The notes below the pieces were generated by a model. That model did no database searches. It was not told where the DNA came from and was given only the letters and a program-made list of their open reading frames with translations. 37,743 nucleotides of DNA from positions 457 through 38,199 of the forward strand of contig MAAI01000034.1 in NCBI GenBank assembly GCA_002163115.1, read 5' to 3'. The DNA is from Methylophaga sp. 41_12_T18. GTDB lineage: Bacteria > Pseudomonadota > Gammaproteobacteria > Nitrosococcales > Methylophagaceae. Numbering within the stretch: position 1 is the stretch's first letter; the number at the start of each line of letters is the position of its first letter. The translations under genes and the position numbers were made by a program. Below, one piece after another: positions 28,415 to 37,652 of the stretch.

Positions 28415-29076
28415 TATTTAGTCAGCTTGAACTCAATTTCTTGTGTTGCCTGTCTTTCAACCGGTTCACCGGCAACCATTTTAGGTTTAAATTTCCACTT
28501 CAAAATTGCTTTTAGGGCAGCCTTATCAAAGACATTTTCAGGGATGGCCTTAACCACAACCGGATCACGCACTCGACCATCTTTGGTAATAATAAAGCTC
28601 ACTGTAACCACGCCTTCAGTACCGCGGCGAGATGCTGCTCGCGGATAACGTGGCGGTATTCTCACTAAAGGTATAACTTCATCGTCAAGCATCAGTCCAG
28701 TTACCGGAGCTACTGGCGCAGTAGGTGCCGCTGTTGGTGCTGAAGAAAAATCACCTAAATACGGTCCACCCGCAATATTTAATGGCACATCGATGCGAGG
28801 AATATCTAACTTAGGTGTCGGCGCTTTTGGTTTGGTCGTTGGTTGAGCTGGCGCTTTGGGCGGTGGTGGTGGTTTTTTAGGCGGAGGTGGTTTCTTAGGC
28901 ATTTCCCGTTTTTTGGTTTCCGTTGTCGTCTCACGCTTCAGCCGTACAAAATCTAACAACTGTATATCTTCAATTGCATGTCGCTCTATGCTTGTAGCCG
29001 ATGTCATCTTCTGCATTAGAGTGAACAGCCCTAAGTTCACTAAAACAGCTAATAACAAGCCTATCGTTAATCGCAT
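28414..29076 (-). CDS. tonB: TonB-family energy transducer (TonB2 type)
   Basis: A 220-residue protein with an N-terminal anchor helix (about residues 3-20), a Pro/Lys-rich periplasm-spanning stretch (KKPPPPKKPPPPPKAPAQ, about 60-78) and a C-terminal TonB domain (RYPRAASRRGTEG, VTVSFIITKDGRV, FDKAALKAILKWKFKP). It carries proton-motive energy from ExbB/ExbD to outer-membrane TonB-dependent transporters. The ATG at 29076 is preferred to the TTG one codon earlier. It lies 12 bases after the exbD stop. It is short, like other TonB2 proteins. Confidence 0.94.
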   Translation of the reverse strand: MRLTIGLLLAVLVNLGLFTLMQKMTSATSIERHAIEDIQLLDFVRLKRETTTETKKREMPKKPPPPKKPPPPPKAPAQPTTKPKAPTPKLDIPRIDVPLNIAGGPYLGDFSSAPTAAPTAPVAPVTGLMLDDEVIPLVRIPPRYPRAASRRGTEGVVTVSFIITKDGRVRDPVVVKAIPENVFDKAALKAILKWKFKPKMVAGEPVERQATQEIEFKLTK

Positions 29077-29088
29077 CAATAGTGAGCC

Positions 29089-29496
29089 TTAATCTCGTTG
29101 TGCCGCAATTGATACATTAGCCACGCCAGCAAGACGTGCTTGATCCATCACTTCAATTAATAAACCTGTTTTGGCATCTTTATCTGCCAGAATAATGACA
29201 GAACCTTCCGGATTTTCAGCATGCATACGTTCAACATTGGCACGCACAGCACGGCGATCAACCTGGCGCTTATCCATCCATACTTCGCCATTCGGGGTAA
29301 TTGAAATCATAATATTAGCCAATTCTTTCTTTATGGCTGTTTTAGCAGAAGGTCGACTGACATCAACACCGGTTTCTTTGACAAACGAGGTGGTCACAAT
29401 AAAAAAGATCAATAAAATAAACACCATATCAATCAACGGTGTCATATTTATCTCTGCAACTGCGCCACTTTGGCGACGTGAATGTCGATTTCTCAT
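29089..29496 (-). CDS. exbD: ExbD/TolR-family biopolymer transporter
   Basis: A 135-residue protein with one transmembrane helix. The stretch NMTPLIDMVFILLIFF contains the essential membrane aspartate D23 that takes part in proton movement. The rest is the periplasmic domain, ending in ARLAGVANVSIAAQRD. It forms the motor with ExbB and TtpC for TonB. It starts 17 bases after the exbB stop. Confidence 0.95.
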   Translation of the reverse strand: MRNRHSRRQSGAVAEINMTPLIDMVFILLIFFIVTTSFVKETGVDVSRPSAKTAIKKELANIMISITPNGEVWMDKRQVDRRAVRANVERMHAENPEGSVIILADKDAKTGLLIEVMDQARLAGVANVSIAAQRD

Positions 29497-29513
29497 CTTA
29501 GTCTTTGCACCCT

Positions 29514-30053
29514 CTAATCTCTTCGTAACGCATCGGCAACATTATCCACTTTTCTACTCACTGTTTGTTCCAGTTGAGTACTAAAATAAAGCCCTGACAA
29601 GGCTGTTAACAAGCCACCCATCGTGGTAATCAAAGCAATGGAAATACCGCCCGCGGTACCACGTGCGTTACCCATACCAAAGACGGTGATAACGTCAAAG
29701 GTTTGAATCATGCCATCAACTGTACCCAATAAACCCAACATCGGTAATGCCACCGTTAAGGTACGGATCGACATCAAATAACGGCGTAACTTTCCTGCGT
29801 TTTCAGCAATCAGACCATGTCGGATCTGGTGGGCATACCAACTGCGTCGGTCATCTCGTTGCTGCCACTTAGCGATCACCGTTTTAATTTCACGTGGATG
29901 CACGAAAAAAATAAAAACATACCGCTCAATGATCAAAGTCCACATCAATAATGAAACCAGCAAGATCACCCACAATACCGTACCGCCACTTTCTAATAGC
30001 AGTTGTATTTGAAATAGATTATTACTTAATAAGTCCACTTTGCTTTTCCGCAT
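29514..30053 (-). CDS. exbB: MotA/TolQ/ExbB proton-channel protein (ExbB2)
   Basis: A 179-residue inner-membrane protein with three helices. The family core LPMLGLLGTVDGMIQTFDVI and the following GGISIALITTMGGLLTAL are clear. It forms the stator for TonB with ExbD. The ATG at 30053 overlaps ttpC by 32 bases; a GTG at 30038 with GGA a short distance upstream, giving a 17-base overlap, is an equally good start. Confidence 0.92.
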   Translation of the reverse strand: MRKSKVDLLSNNLFQIQLLLESGGTVLWVILLVSLLMWTLIIERYVFIFFVHPREIKTVIAKWQQRDDRRSWYAHQIRHGLIAENAGKLRRYLMSIRTLTVALPMLGLLGTVDGMIQTFDVITVFGMGNARGTAGGISIALITTMGGLLTALSGLYFSTQLEQTVSRKVDNVADALRRD

Positions 30054-31374
30054 TACGCGCTACGATAGCGGCACTTTCTTCATCTAAAATTTGCACTAAG
30101 CGATTACTCTTACTCGATAAAGCACTGTGTATCAGCAAAATAGGTATCGCGACCGCCAAACCTAACTCGGTGGTAACCAAAGCTTGTGAAATACCTCCTG
30201 ACATTAATTTCGGATCACCAGTACCAAACAAGGTAATTGATTGGAAGGTTTCAATCATGCCTGACACAGTACCTAATAAACCTAACATCGGTGCAATGGC
30301 CGCTAAGATTGCTAAGGTGACTAAACCCCGTTCGATTTTAGGGATTTCTCGCAAAATCGCTTCATCGAGTTTCAACGCCAAGGTTTCAACATCCTGGGCC
30401 AGATCATCACTATAAACTGATAAAATTCGACCTAATGGGTTTGTCAAACTAGGCTTGCCACCTTTCAGTTGCTTGTTAACCCCTTGACCAACAATGGCTA
30501 AGATTACAAAGCGAATCAGAGCAATCAATAATCCTATTGCCCCCAAACCAAGAATAATAAAGCCGATCCAGCCACCTTGCTGAATGCGTTCTTTTAAGTC
30601 GGGAGCTTGCACCAATAATGCCATGATGGCACCACGAGTAGGGTCGATCACGGTCGGCTGTAATGTCACCTCATCAGCTGAGGAAAAATCAGCGGCCAAC
30701 TGTTGTAAACGTTCAACAGGTTGTCGACTTAACTCAACTAAATTGCCTGTTTCAGGTATAAATCGTAAGAACTTGCCATCACTGAAGGCTGAAAATACCC
30801 CCACTCGAGTCACATCACGCTGTTCTACTTCACCACTGGCAGCAATAATCGGTATATTGAGCTTAACCACTTTGCCTGACTCGGTCATCTCCTCTTGTAA
30901 CAATAACCAAAACTGACGTAATTCATCAATGGTCGGTTGCTGCTTACGTTCTGCCAATGCAGTTAAAAAATCACCTCGGTTTGGTAATTGAATCGAGGTC
31001 ATCGAGCTTTCTAATACGCTACGGCTATCGTTAGCCATTTGACGGACCGTGCCAAACAGTTCACCTAAAGTGCCTGACTTTTGCTGTAATAAGTCAGCTT
31101 GCTCCGCCAACGACTTTTCATAAGCTTGGAAGGTATTGTTTAACAGTTGCGTGCGTTGCTCTTCATGAGCAAGTTGCGCTTTAGCTTCCGCTAATAATCG
31201 TGCTTGATCATCACGCTCAGTTACAAATGCAGCTTCACGTATTTTATTTTGCTGTTGCTCTAAAATGCGTTCGCGCTTAACTTGCTTTAGCAACTCATCA
31301 AGATTGGCTGGCTTTTCTGCTGCCTGCACTGACAGTGATAAGAACAAACATAGTGAAATAATGAAAGTTTTCAT
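30022..31374 (-). CDS. ttpC: TtpC-like MotA/TolQ/ExbB protein with long periplasmic N-terminal domain
   Basis: A 450-residue protein. A signal peptide (about 1-18, ending VQAAE) leads into a periplasmic coiled coil rich in Gln/Glu/Ala (about 25-115), a globular region, and then three membrane helices with the ExbB-type motif APMLGLLGTVSGMIETF and SGGISQALVTTELGLAVAIP. This is the architecture of TtpC, the fourth protein that the Vibrio TonB2 system needs. It overlaps the DUF3450 gene by 4 bases (ATGA). Confidence 0.9.
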   Translation of the reverse strand: MKTFIISLCLFLSLSVQAAEKPANLDELLKQVKRERILEQQQNKIREAAFVTERDDQARLLAEAKAQLAHEEQRTQLLNNTFQAYEKSLAEQADLLQQKSGTLGELFGTVRQMANDSRSVLESSMTSIQLPNRGDFLTALAERKQQPTIDELRQFWLLLQEEMTESGKVVKLNIPIIAASGEVEQRDVTRVGVFSAFSDGKFLRFIPETGNLVELSRQPVERLQQLAADFSSADEVTLQPTVIDPTRGAIMALLVQAPDLKERIQQGGWIGFIILGLGAIGLLIALIRFVILAIVGQGVNKQLKGGKPSLTNPLGRILSVYSDDLAQDVETLALKLDEAILREIPKIERGLVTLAILAAIAPMLGLLGTVSGMIETFQSITLFGTGDPKLMSGGISQALVTTELGLAVAIPILLIHSALSSKSNRLVQILDEESAAIVARNAEKQSGLIK

Positions 31375-32150
31375 TGTGCACCTCCCACTGTGTGGACAGG
31401 TAACACCAGTAGATCAGGCGGTAATTGTTTTAATGCTACTTTCAAGCCTTGGCCGATAGGTTGCAAATAATCAGCCGATAATACCTGCCATTGCTGGGAA
31501 GCGGCATCCCACATACCAGCTTCTAAACCATCCAAGGTCAGATAATACAAGCTAAGCCGACCAATACGTAAGAAATCGACGGTACGAGTGCTGTCGTTTA
31601 GCAACAGTTCATCTTGGTAGGCTTCAATAGTGCGGCCATATTCAGTTTCAACTTGATAGGCTTCCAAAATACGACGGTATTTTTCTGCTAAGGTCACATC
31701 AGCACGACTCATTAAGGTTTCTAATTCAATAACTCGTGCTTGACGTTCTTCAGGCAGAAAAGGAATATCCAAGGCAACAAACTGGGTCATCACCTCAATC
31801 ATCTTAACCATCAGCGGCACAATGTCGCGTTGTGTCGTTTCAATATTATTCAGTTGCTGAGCAATAGAATCTAATTCTGCTTGTTGCGATGCCACTAGTG
31901 AATCTAATTGATCGTTGTAGGCTTGCAAACTTTCGGTTTGGGCTAACACATCACGATATTCAGCTAACATCAGAGTTGTTTCTTCTGATAAGCCATCAAC
32001 CTGCTGCTGTGATTGCTGCGCTGCGATATCTGTTTTAACTTGTGTGGCTATCGCGTGCTCTAAATTACCGGCACTGACATTGACTGATGGCAACATGCTA
32101 AAGATTAGCCCTGCTAGCCAATATTGCTTGATCTTGCTGTTATTTTGCAT
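31371..32150 (-). CDS. DUF3450 family periplasmic coiled-coil protein
   Basis: A 259-residue protein with a signal peptide (hydrophobic WLAGLIFSMLPSVNVSAG, cleavage about residue 28) and a long coiled coil (about 55-115). This is followed by the region LIVPLMVKMIEVMTQFVALD-like segment (actual residues around IVPLMVKMIEVMTQF) and LPEERQARV typical of DUF3450, a family found before ttpC in TonB2 clusters. The ATG at 32150 is chosen: it gives a proper signal peptide, whereas the frame upstream starts only from a TTG at 32210. First gene of the cluster; a candidate Fur box lies about 150 bases upstream. Confidence 0.88.
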   Translation of the reverse strand: MQNNSKIKQYWLAGLIFSMLPSVNVSAGNLEHAIATQVKTDIAAQQSQQQVDGLSEETTLMLAEYRDVLAQTESLQAYNDQLDSLVASQQAELDSIAQQLNNIETTQRDIVPLMVKMIEVMTQFVALDIPFLPEERQARVIELETLMSRADVTLAEKYRRILEAYQVETEYGRTIEAYQDELLLNDSTRTVDFLRIGRLSLYYLTLDGLEAGMWDAASQQWQVLSADYLQPIGQGLKVALKQLPPDLLVLPVHTVGGAQ

Positions 32151-32295
32151 AAAGTACGTTTTCCATTTGATTTGGCTACTTTGTATATCGCTGCGAGATA
32201 GCGCTTTCAAAACCGAATGGGCATTCTAGCAAGAATAAATTGCTAACAGTAACGCATTCACTGATCCAGGTTAAACAATGATGACAAAAGTAGTT

Positions 32296-32314
32296 AATAC
32301 GAACAATTATCATT
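32296..32314. promoter_or_regulatory. Candidate Fur box upstream of the TonB2 cluster
   Basis: Read on the minus strand, AATGATAATTGTTCGTATT has a perfect Fur left half (AATGATAAT) and a weak right half, about 14 of 18 fixed positions of the 19-base consensus. It lies about 150 bases before the DUF3450 start, where the promoter of an iron-uptake operon should be. No scoring matrix was run. Confidence 0.45.
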
Positions 32315-32338
32315 AACTCGTTAGCTAAAATCAATTAG

Positions 32339-32362
32339 AAAAAGCCTTCTCAAGGCTTTTTT
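32339..32362. terminator. Rho-independent terminator, second after the response-regulator gene
   Basis: AAAAAGCCTT pairs with AAGGCTTTTT around a three-base CTC loop, with T-runs possible in either direction. Together with the stronger hairpin at 32380-32398 it separates the two-component operon from the TonB2 promoter. Confidence 0.7.
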
Positions 32363-32379
32363 CTTCAGGCAAAAAAAAA

Positions 32380-32398
32380 CCAGACATAAAATGTCTGG
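32380..32398 (-). terminator. Rho-independent terminator of the two-component operon
   Basis: CCAGACAT and ATGTCTGG pair perfectly around a three-base loop, followed on the minus strand by nine T residues. It is about 165 bases downstream of the response-regulator stop; the transcribed gap between (32401-32561) holds small palindromes but no convincing gene. Confidence 0.9.
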
Positions 32399-32561
32399 TT
32401 AAACCTTCAAAGAAGGAGAGAGAAATTTAAGTCTGTCAGAAGCTGAATTCTTAAAACTTGTTACATAGAATACCGAGTTCAATTGCTTTCGTAATGAGCG
32501 ACTTCTCCTGATAAATCAGGAATTTATTCCTCTTTGCTCTCATCCTTTTACTGGCGAAGGC

Positions 32562-33197
32562 TTACGACGATATGCCATGACTAATTGCAAAACGCATTAA
32601 CTCGGCCGTTTTACTGATATCGAGCTTATTTTTTATTTGGGTCAAGTTATTTGCGACTGTTTTATAACTGATACCCAGTACTTCTGAAATATCAGTCATG
32701 CTTTTTCCCTCACCTAATAACCGAAGAATCTCCAATTCACGCCGCGATAAATCGCTTAAGGCACTGGTGCCAACACCAATATTTAACATTGCTAACTGCT
32801 GGGCAGTATCAGCACTTAAATAAATTTTGCCTTCTAATACTTTCTGAATCGCTTCAACCAAATGATCCGCCGCATTATTTTTAGTAATGTAACCTTTTGC
32901 TCCAGCCTGCATCGCCCGCGAAGCAAAAACCGGATCTTCATGCATGCTAAACATTAATACCTTGGCATCTTCACGATTAGCACGTATTCGTCGTAAAACT
33001 TCTAAACCACCAATCCCCGGTAAAGTAATATCCAACAACACCATGTCTGGATACAACTCTTGGAATAAGCGATAGCCTTCCTCACCGGTTTCAGCCTCTT
33101 CTACTGTCGTCGATGGAATTTGTTTAATTAATTGCCTAACACCCGCTCTGACTATCGGATGATCATCTACAACTAAGATTGTGGTTGTTTGAGCCAT
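32562..33197 (-). CDS. LuxR/FixJ-type (NarL family) response regulator
   Basis: A 211-residue DNA-binding regulator. The receiver domain (about 5-120) has acidic residues D11 and D12, the phospho-acceptor D56 (LLDITLPG) and K106 (GYITK). The C-terminal LuxR helix-turn-helix (about 145-205) reads LSRRELEILRLLGEGKSMTD, then ISEVLGISYKTVANNLTQIK. The ATG overlaps the kinase stop (TAATG), so the kinase encoded next to it is its partner. Targets are unknown. Confidence 0.94.
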   Translation of the reverse strand: MAQTTTILVVDDHPIVRAGVRQLIKQIPSTTVEEAETGEEGYRLFQELYPDMVLLDITLPGIGGLEVLRRIRANREDAKVLMFSMHEDPVFASRAMQAGAKGYITKNNAADHLVEAIQKVLEGKIYLSADTAQQLAMLNIGVGTSALSDLSRRELEILRLLGEGKSMTDISEVLGISYKTVANNLTQIKNKLDISKTAELMRFAISHGISS

Positions 33198-34537
33198 TAT
33201 GTGTCGTCACTCTTTAAAGGTATTAATATTCGAACTTGTAAGCCTCGCCCTTCTTCGGTATCAAAAGCAATGCGGCCACCTAAAGCCGATACTCGCTCAC
33301 GCATACCAATTAAGCCAAAACCTCTTATTAGGTTAGCATCTAAACCTTTACCGTTATCAGTTACCGTTACTTTTGCTGTTTCATCATCTAACTTCACCTC
33401 TACTTTGACGTGACTTGCTTCAGCATGGCGTACACAGTTGGTTGTACATTCTTGTACTAAACGATAAATAGTTACCTGCAGCGTATCAGGGAGAGCAACT
33501 AAATCACCAGAGAAATTCCATTCCCAATCAATTTCAGGTTGCCGATCACGCCAATTTAGCAACATATCGCGCAGCGCATCAGCTAAACCAAGATCATCTA
33601 AAGTCATCGGTCGCAAACGACTTAACATCTTGCGTACCAGCGTTTGAATATGCGCAGTAATGGTTTTGACCGAACTTACTTTTTGGCTAATTTCAGTCAA
33701 TTGATGCTCATCAGCAATACGCTTGATATCAGCCAAATCAACACGTATGCCAAATAAACACGGTGCTAATTCATCATGTAATTCCCGAGATAAATCTCGG
33801 CGTTCACTCTCTTGCACCATTAACATATTACCGGCCAAAGCATGATTTTCTGCCATGGTATTTTCTAACACACTGGCGACATGATTAAAACGAAGTTGAA
33901 TCGGGTGTAGCTCTTTTACAGCCGAGGTATCAACTCGTGCAGAAAAGTCACTTTTTTCAAGTTTATCTAAAGCTTCAGCTAACTGCTGTAACGGCCTTAA
34001 ACCTTGCCGCAACGCTAAATAAATCAGTACTAAAATCAACGTTAAAAAGAAACTAGCAAGCCAAAATAATACTTGTACATCACGCCATACCTCGGTCACC
34101 TCGTCACTAGGGTCGGCTTCCACTACCAAATAACCGTAAGACTTACTGCCCTTAGTAATCAGCCGTCGAAATGCCACCGCTTCAGGTTCCATCATCTTAA
34201 TAAACCAATTCGGTGCATCGGGCTTATTGATAAAACCGTCGTAATCTTCATGACCTATCAAGGGTTGGCCATGCATGTCTTCAAACCATGCTCTGATATG
34301 CCGAGTATCGCGAACACTGTCGACGATTAAGGTTAAACGTTCACTTAGATCATTAGAGAACCGTAATGTCGGCAAAGCATTAATTAATAGACCTTTGGCT
34401 AGCTGGGTGCTGGAAGCCATTTCAGAGACCAGTGCTTGTCGCGCATTGTGGACCATAAAATAGCCCGCAGCGACAAAGTTAATTAATAGAATGATTGATA
34501 CAATCACTAATAAACGAAATTTTAAGCTCATAATCAT
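33197..34537 (-). CDS. Membrane sensor histidine kinase of the NarX/UhpB (HisKA_3) type
   Basis: A 446-residue sensor. Membrane helices at about 9-30 and 155-177 flank a roughly 125-residue periplasmic domain that resembles the LapD/MoxY N-terminal type. A HAMP-like segment (about 178-230) follows. The HisKA_3 domain has the phospho-accepting H254 in RRDLSRELHDELAP, and the ATPase domain (about 340-440) has TVTDNGKGLD and GFGLIGMRERVSALGG. The signal is not evident. It is first in the two-gene operon and divergent from hemL with 67 bases between. A second ATG two codons in is also possible. Confidence 0.92.
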   Translation of the reverse strand: MIMSLKFRLLVIVSIILLINFVAAGYFMVHNARQALVSEMASSTQLAKGLLINALPTLRFSNDLSERLTLIVDSVRDTRHIRAWFEDMHGQPLIGHEDYDGFINKPDAPNWFIKMMEPEAVAFRRLITKGSKSYGYLVVEADPSDEVTEVWRDVQVLFWLASFFLTLILVLIYLALRQGLRPLQQLAEALDKLEKSDFSARVDTSAVKELHPIQLRFNHVASVLENTMAENHALAGNMLMVQESERRDLSRELHDELAPCLFGIRVDLADIKRIADEHQLTEISQKVSSVKTITAHIQTLVRKMLSRLRPMTLDDLGLADALRDMLLNWRDRQPEIDWEWNFSGDLVALPDTLQVTIYRLVQECTTNCVRHAEASHVKVEVKLDDETAKVTVTDNGKGLDANLIRGFGLIGMRERVSALGGRIAFDTEEGRGLQVRILIPLKSDDT

Positions 34538-34604
34538 CGGTAATTTGGTTGATATGGGCTAGAATTATCGCACATGTTTAGATATAGACCTTTAGGAATC
34601 CACA

Positions 34605-35912
34605 ATGCAAACCAATTATGACCTTTTTCAGCAAGCCAAACGACATATTCCTGGCGGTGTAAATTCACCGGTACGGGCCTTTAATGGTGTTGGCGGCGAT
34701 CCTATTTTTTTCCGTGCAGGAAAAGGTGCCAAGCTAACTGATGCAGAAGGTAAACAATATATAGATTATGTGGGATCGTGGGGACCAATGATTCTAGGTC
34801 ACGCCCATCCAGAGGTTATTAGTGCAGTGCAAGCAGCTGCCGCTAATGGCTTAGGCTTTGGCGCTCCTACTGAAATCGAAATTGAAATGGCAGACTTAGT
34901 ATGTGAGTTAGTACCATCGATGGATTTAGTTCGTATGGTCAGCTCAGGTACAGAAGCGACTATGAGCGCCATTCGTTTAGCTCGCGGCTTTACAGGTCGA
35001 GATAAAATCGTCAAATTTGAAGGCTGCTACCACGGTCATGCTGACTCTTTATTAGTTAAAGCAGGTTCAGGTGCCTTAACATTAGGTGTACCTTCATCTG
35101 GTGGTGTGCCAGCTTCGTTAGCAGAACATACCTTAACCTTACGCTATAACGATCTCGATTCAGTTCGCGACTGCATGACAGACTTAGCTGATGACATTGC
35201 TTGCATTATCGTCGAACCTGTTGCCGGTAATATGAACTGTATTCCACCTGTTGATGGTTTCTTACAAGGCTTACGTGATGTCTGTGATCAATACGGAATT
35301 GTTTTAATTTTTGATGAAGTAATGACAGGATTTAGAGTATCACTCGGTGGTGCGCAACAACATTATAAGGTCACTCCCGATCTTACTACCTTAGGTAAAA
35401 TCGTTGGTGGTGGTCTGCCGGTAGGAGCTTTTGGTGGTAAACGTGAAATTATGGAATACATCGCGCCATTAGGTCCTGTTTATCAAGCAGGTACCTTATC
35501 TGGTAACCCCGTTGCTATGGCTGCAGGTTTGGCGACGTTAAAATTAATTCAAACACCTGAGTTTCATAGCAAGCTATCCAACACAGCTGCAACTTTAGTT
35601 ACAGGATTGCAACAACGTGCTGATGCTGCAGGTGTTGCACTAACAACCAATCAAGTAGGCGGTATGTTTGGCTTCTTCTTTAGTGATGAGAAACAGGTCA
35701 ATTTCTACGAGCAAGTTGCAGCTAGTGATCAAGAAAAATTTAAACGATTCTTCCATGGAATGTTAGATAAAGGGGTTTATCTAGCCCCATCCGCTTTCGA
35801 AGCTGGTTTTGTTTCAGCAGCCCACGGTCCGCAAGAAATAAATGACACTTTAGATGCCGCTGAGCGTGTTTTTTCAACGTTATTAGACAAGCTAACTAAA
35901 ACAAAAGGATGA
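34605..35912 (+). CDS. hemL: Glutamate-1-semialdehyde 2,1-aminomutase
   Basis: This 435-residue PLP enzyme makes 5-aminolevulinate from glutamate-1-semialdehyde in the C5 haem pathway. The PLP lysine is K265 in [18 protein letters not shown], the same number as in E. coli. [33 protein letters not shown] and [11 protein letters not shown] are all present. AGGA about 8 bases upstream supports the ATG. It is 2 bases before sbcB and probably cotranscribed with it. Confidence 0.97.
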   Translation: MQTNYDLFQQAKRHIPGGVNSPVRAFNGVGGDPIFFRAGKGAKLTDAEGKQYIDYVGSWGPMILGHAHPEVISAVQAAAANGLGFGAPTEIEIEMADLVCELVPSMDLVRMVSSGTEATMSAIRLARGFTGRDKIVKFEGCYHGHADSLLVKAGSGALTLGVPSSGGVPASLAEHTLTLRYNDLDSVRDCMTDLADDIACIIVEPVAGNMNCIPPVDGFLQGLRDVCDQYGIVLIFDEVMTGFRVSLGGAQQHYKVTPDLTTLGKIVGGGLPVGAFGGKREIMEYIAPLGPVYQAGTLSGNPVAMAAGLATLKLIQTPEFHSKLSNTAATLVTGLQQRADAAGVALTTNQVGGMFGFFFSDEKQVNFYEQVAASDQEKFKRFFHGMLDKGVYLAPSAFEAGFVSAAHGPQEINDTLDAAERVFSTLLDKLTKTKG

Positions 35913-35914
35913 CA

Positions 35915-37354
35915 ATGAGCACTTTATATTGGCACGACTATGAGACCTTTGGTATTGATCCTCGCTATGATCGGCCTGCCCAATTTGCTGGTATTCGTAC
36001 CGATGAAGATCTGAATATCATCGGTGAAGCATTGATGGTTTACTGTAAACCAGCAGGCGATAGTTTACCTCATCCTCAAGCTTGTTTAGTCACAGGAATC
36101 ACCCCACAAGAAGCTGAAAAAGAAGGCGTTAATGAAGCCGAGTTCATCAAACTAATCCATGAACAGTTTGCTGAGCCCGGTACGTGTGGTGTCGGTTATA
36201 ACAGCTTGCGATTTGATGATGAATTCACTCGTTTCACCCTGTATCGTAACTTCTACGATGCTTATGCTCGTGAATGGCAAAATGGTAATTCACGTTGGGA
36301 TATCATTGATATGGCACGATTAACACGCGCATTACGCCCTGAAGGCATTAATTGGCCCGATCATGAAAATGGTAAACCCAGCTTTAGACTAGAACAATTA
36401 ACCGCTGCCAATAATATCGAGCATCAAGGTGCTCACGATGCTTTAGTTGATGTCTATGCTACGATTGCATTTGCTAAATTAATCAAAACTGTCCAACCAA
36501 AATTGTACGACTTTGTATTTTCTCATCGGCAGAAAAATGCCATCTCGCCATTGCTAAACCTTCGTGAACGCACACCAGTTATCCATGTGTCACGAATGTA
36601 TCCAAGTGAATACTGTGGCACAGCGTTAGTGGTACCAATTGCAAAAGATCCTACTAATAGCAATGGCATTATTGTTTATGACTTACGTCATAATCCACAA
36701 GCATTAATAAATGAAGATGCCGATACATTACGTAAATGGTTATATACCCCTAGAGCTGAACTGCCGGAAGGTGTAACCAGACCGGCTTTAAAAACTTTGC
36801 ATATCAATAAATGTCCGGTCGTAGTACCTGAAAACACCTTAAATGATGCTGCGGCAGAACGCTTACAGATAGACCGCCAACAACATTATCAACATTTAGA
36901 AATGCTTAATGCAGCTGGCGATTTAACACAGAAGATCAATGATATCTTCACCAAACCTGATTATGAAACGTTAGATGATCCTGATGCTAGTCTATATGGC
37001 GGTGGGTTTTTCAGCACTGGTGATAAACGAAAAATGGATTTAATTCGCAGCGCTGAACCAGAACATTTAAAAACATTATCAATTCCGTTTGATGATGCTC
37101 GCTTACCTGAAATGTTATTTCGTTATCGAGCTCGTAACTGGCCAGAAAGCTTATCGGATGAAGAACAACAGCAATGGCTGCAATATCGTCAGCAACGGCT
37201 AAGCGACGATGATAACGATAAAATTCTATCTTTTAATAAATTTTTTGAAACCATCAAGCAGCTTCAAACCGAAGCGCTAGATGACTCACAACAACAGGTT
37301 TTACGGGATATTGAAGCTTATACTCAACGATTACAACAAGAAGTCGCCATCTAG
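35915..37354 (+). CDS. sbcB: Exodeoxyribonuclease I
   Basis: This 479-residue enzyme degrades single-stranded DNA 3' to 5' in recombination and mismatch repair. It has the DEDDh nuclease motifs: HDYETFG (D and E of motif I), VGYNSLRFDDEFTR, and GAHDALVDVYATIAFAK (catalytic H and last D). The C-terminal part follows the E. coli protein closely (HINKCPV, LPEMLFRYRARNWPE). The ATG at 35915 is chosen over 35909: AAGGA at 35904-35908 sits 6 bases before it. Confidence 0.96.
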   Translation: MSTLYWHDYETFGIDPRYDRPAQFAGIRTDEDLNIIGEALMVYCKPAGDSLPHPQACLVTGITPQEAEKEGVNEAEFIKLIHEQFAEPGTCGVGYNSLRFDDEFTRFTLYRNFYDAYAREWQNGNSRWDIIDMARLTRALRPEGINWPDHENGKPSFRLEQLTAANNIEHQGAHDALVDVYATIAFAKLIKTVQPKLYDFVFSHRQKNAISPLLNLRERTPVIHVSRMYPSEYCGTALVVPIAKDPTNSNGIIVYDLRHNPQALINEDADTLRKWLYTPRAELPEGVTRPALKTLHINKCPVVVPENTLNDAAAERLQIDRQQHYQHLEMLNAAGDLTQKINDIFTKPDYETLDDPDASLYGGGFFSTGDKRKMDLIRSAEPEHLKTLSIPFDDARLPEMLFRYRARNWPESLSDEEQQQWLQYRQQRLSDDDNDKILSFNKFFETIKQLQTEALDDSQQQVLRDIEAYTQRLQQEVAI

Positions 37355-37457
37355 GCATAATATTTATTATCTATCTGCATAACAAATGAAAATAGATGAT
37401 GCTTAGTTAAGCACTGTTACTTACTAGTTACTCTGTTATCTAACACTAACAGCTTCA

Positions 37458-37493
37458 AATACCCAGTTACTATCCAGTGCTGGGTATTTTTTT
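37458..37493 (+). terminator. Rho-independent terminator after sbcB
   Basis: AATACCCAG (37458-37466) pairs with CTGGGTATT (37480-37488) around a 13-base loop and runs into a T-tract on the plus strand. Confidence 0.85.
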
Positions 37494-37652
37494 GTTGCGT
37501 GTTTGAGTTGGTCGTAGCTTACGATCATTTCAACTGCTTTTTAAGGTGCTTTTTGTCTAACCATACTTAATACCGTGCGCTTAATAACGGCAGTAGTAGT
37601 TAAAATATCGCTAACACACCCCATAAGTCAGCTTAATTCCCAAACCGCAGGC

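Noticed and set aside
32451-32543. 30-codon minus-strand frame (MRAKRNKFLIYQEK...) after the response-regulator gene
   Set aside because: AAGG abuts the ATG with no spacer, the length is within chance, and no family is recognisable. It is noted only in the finding on the 3' untranslated region.
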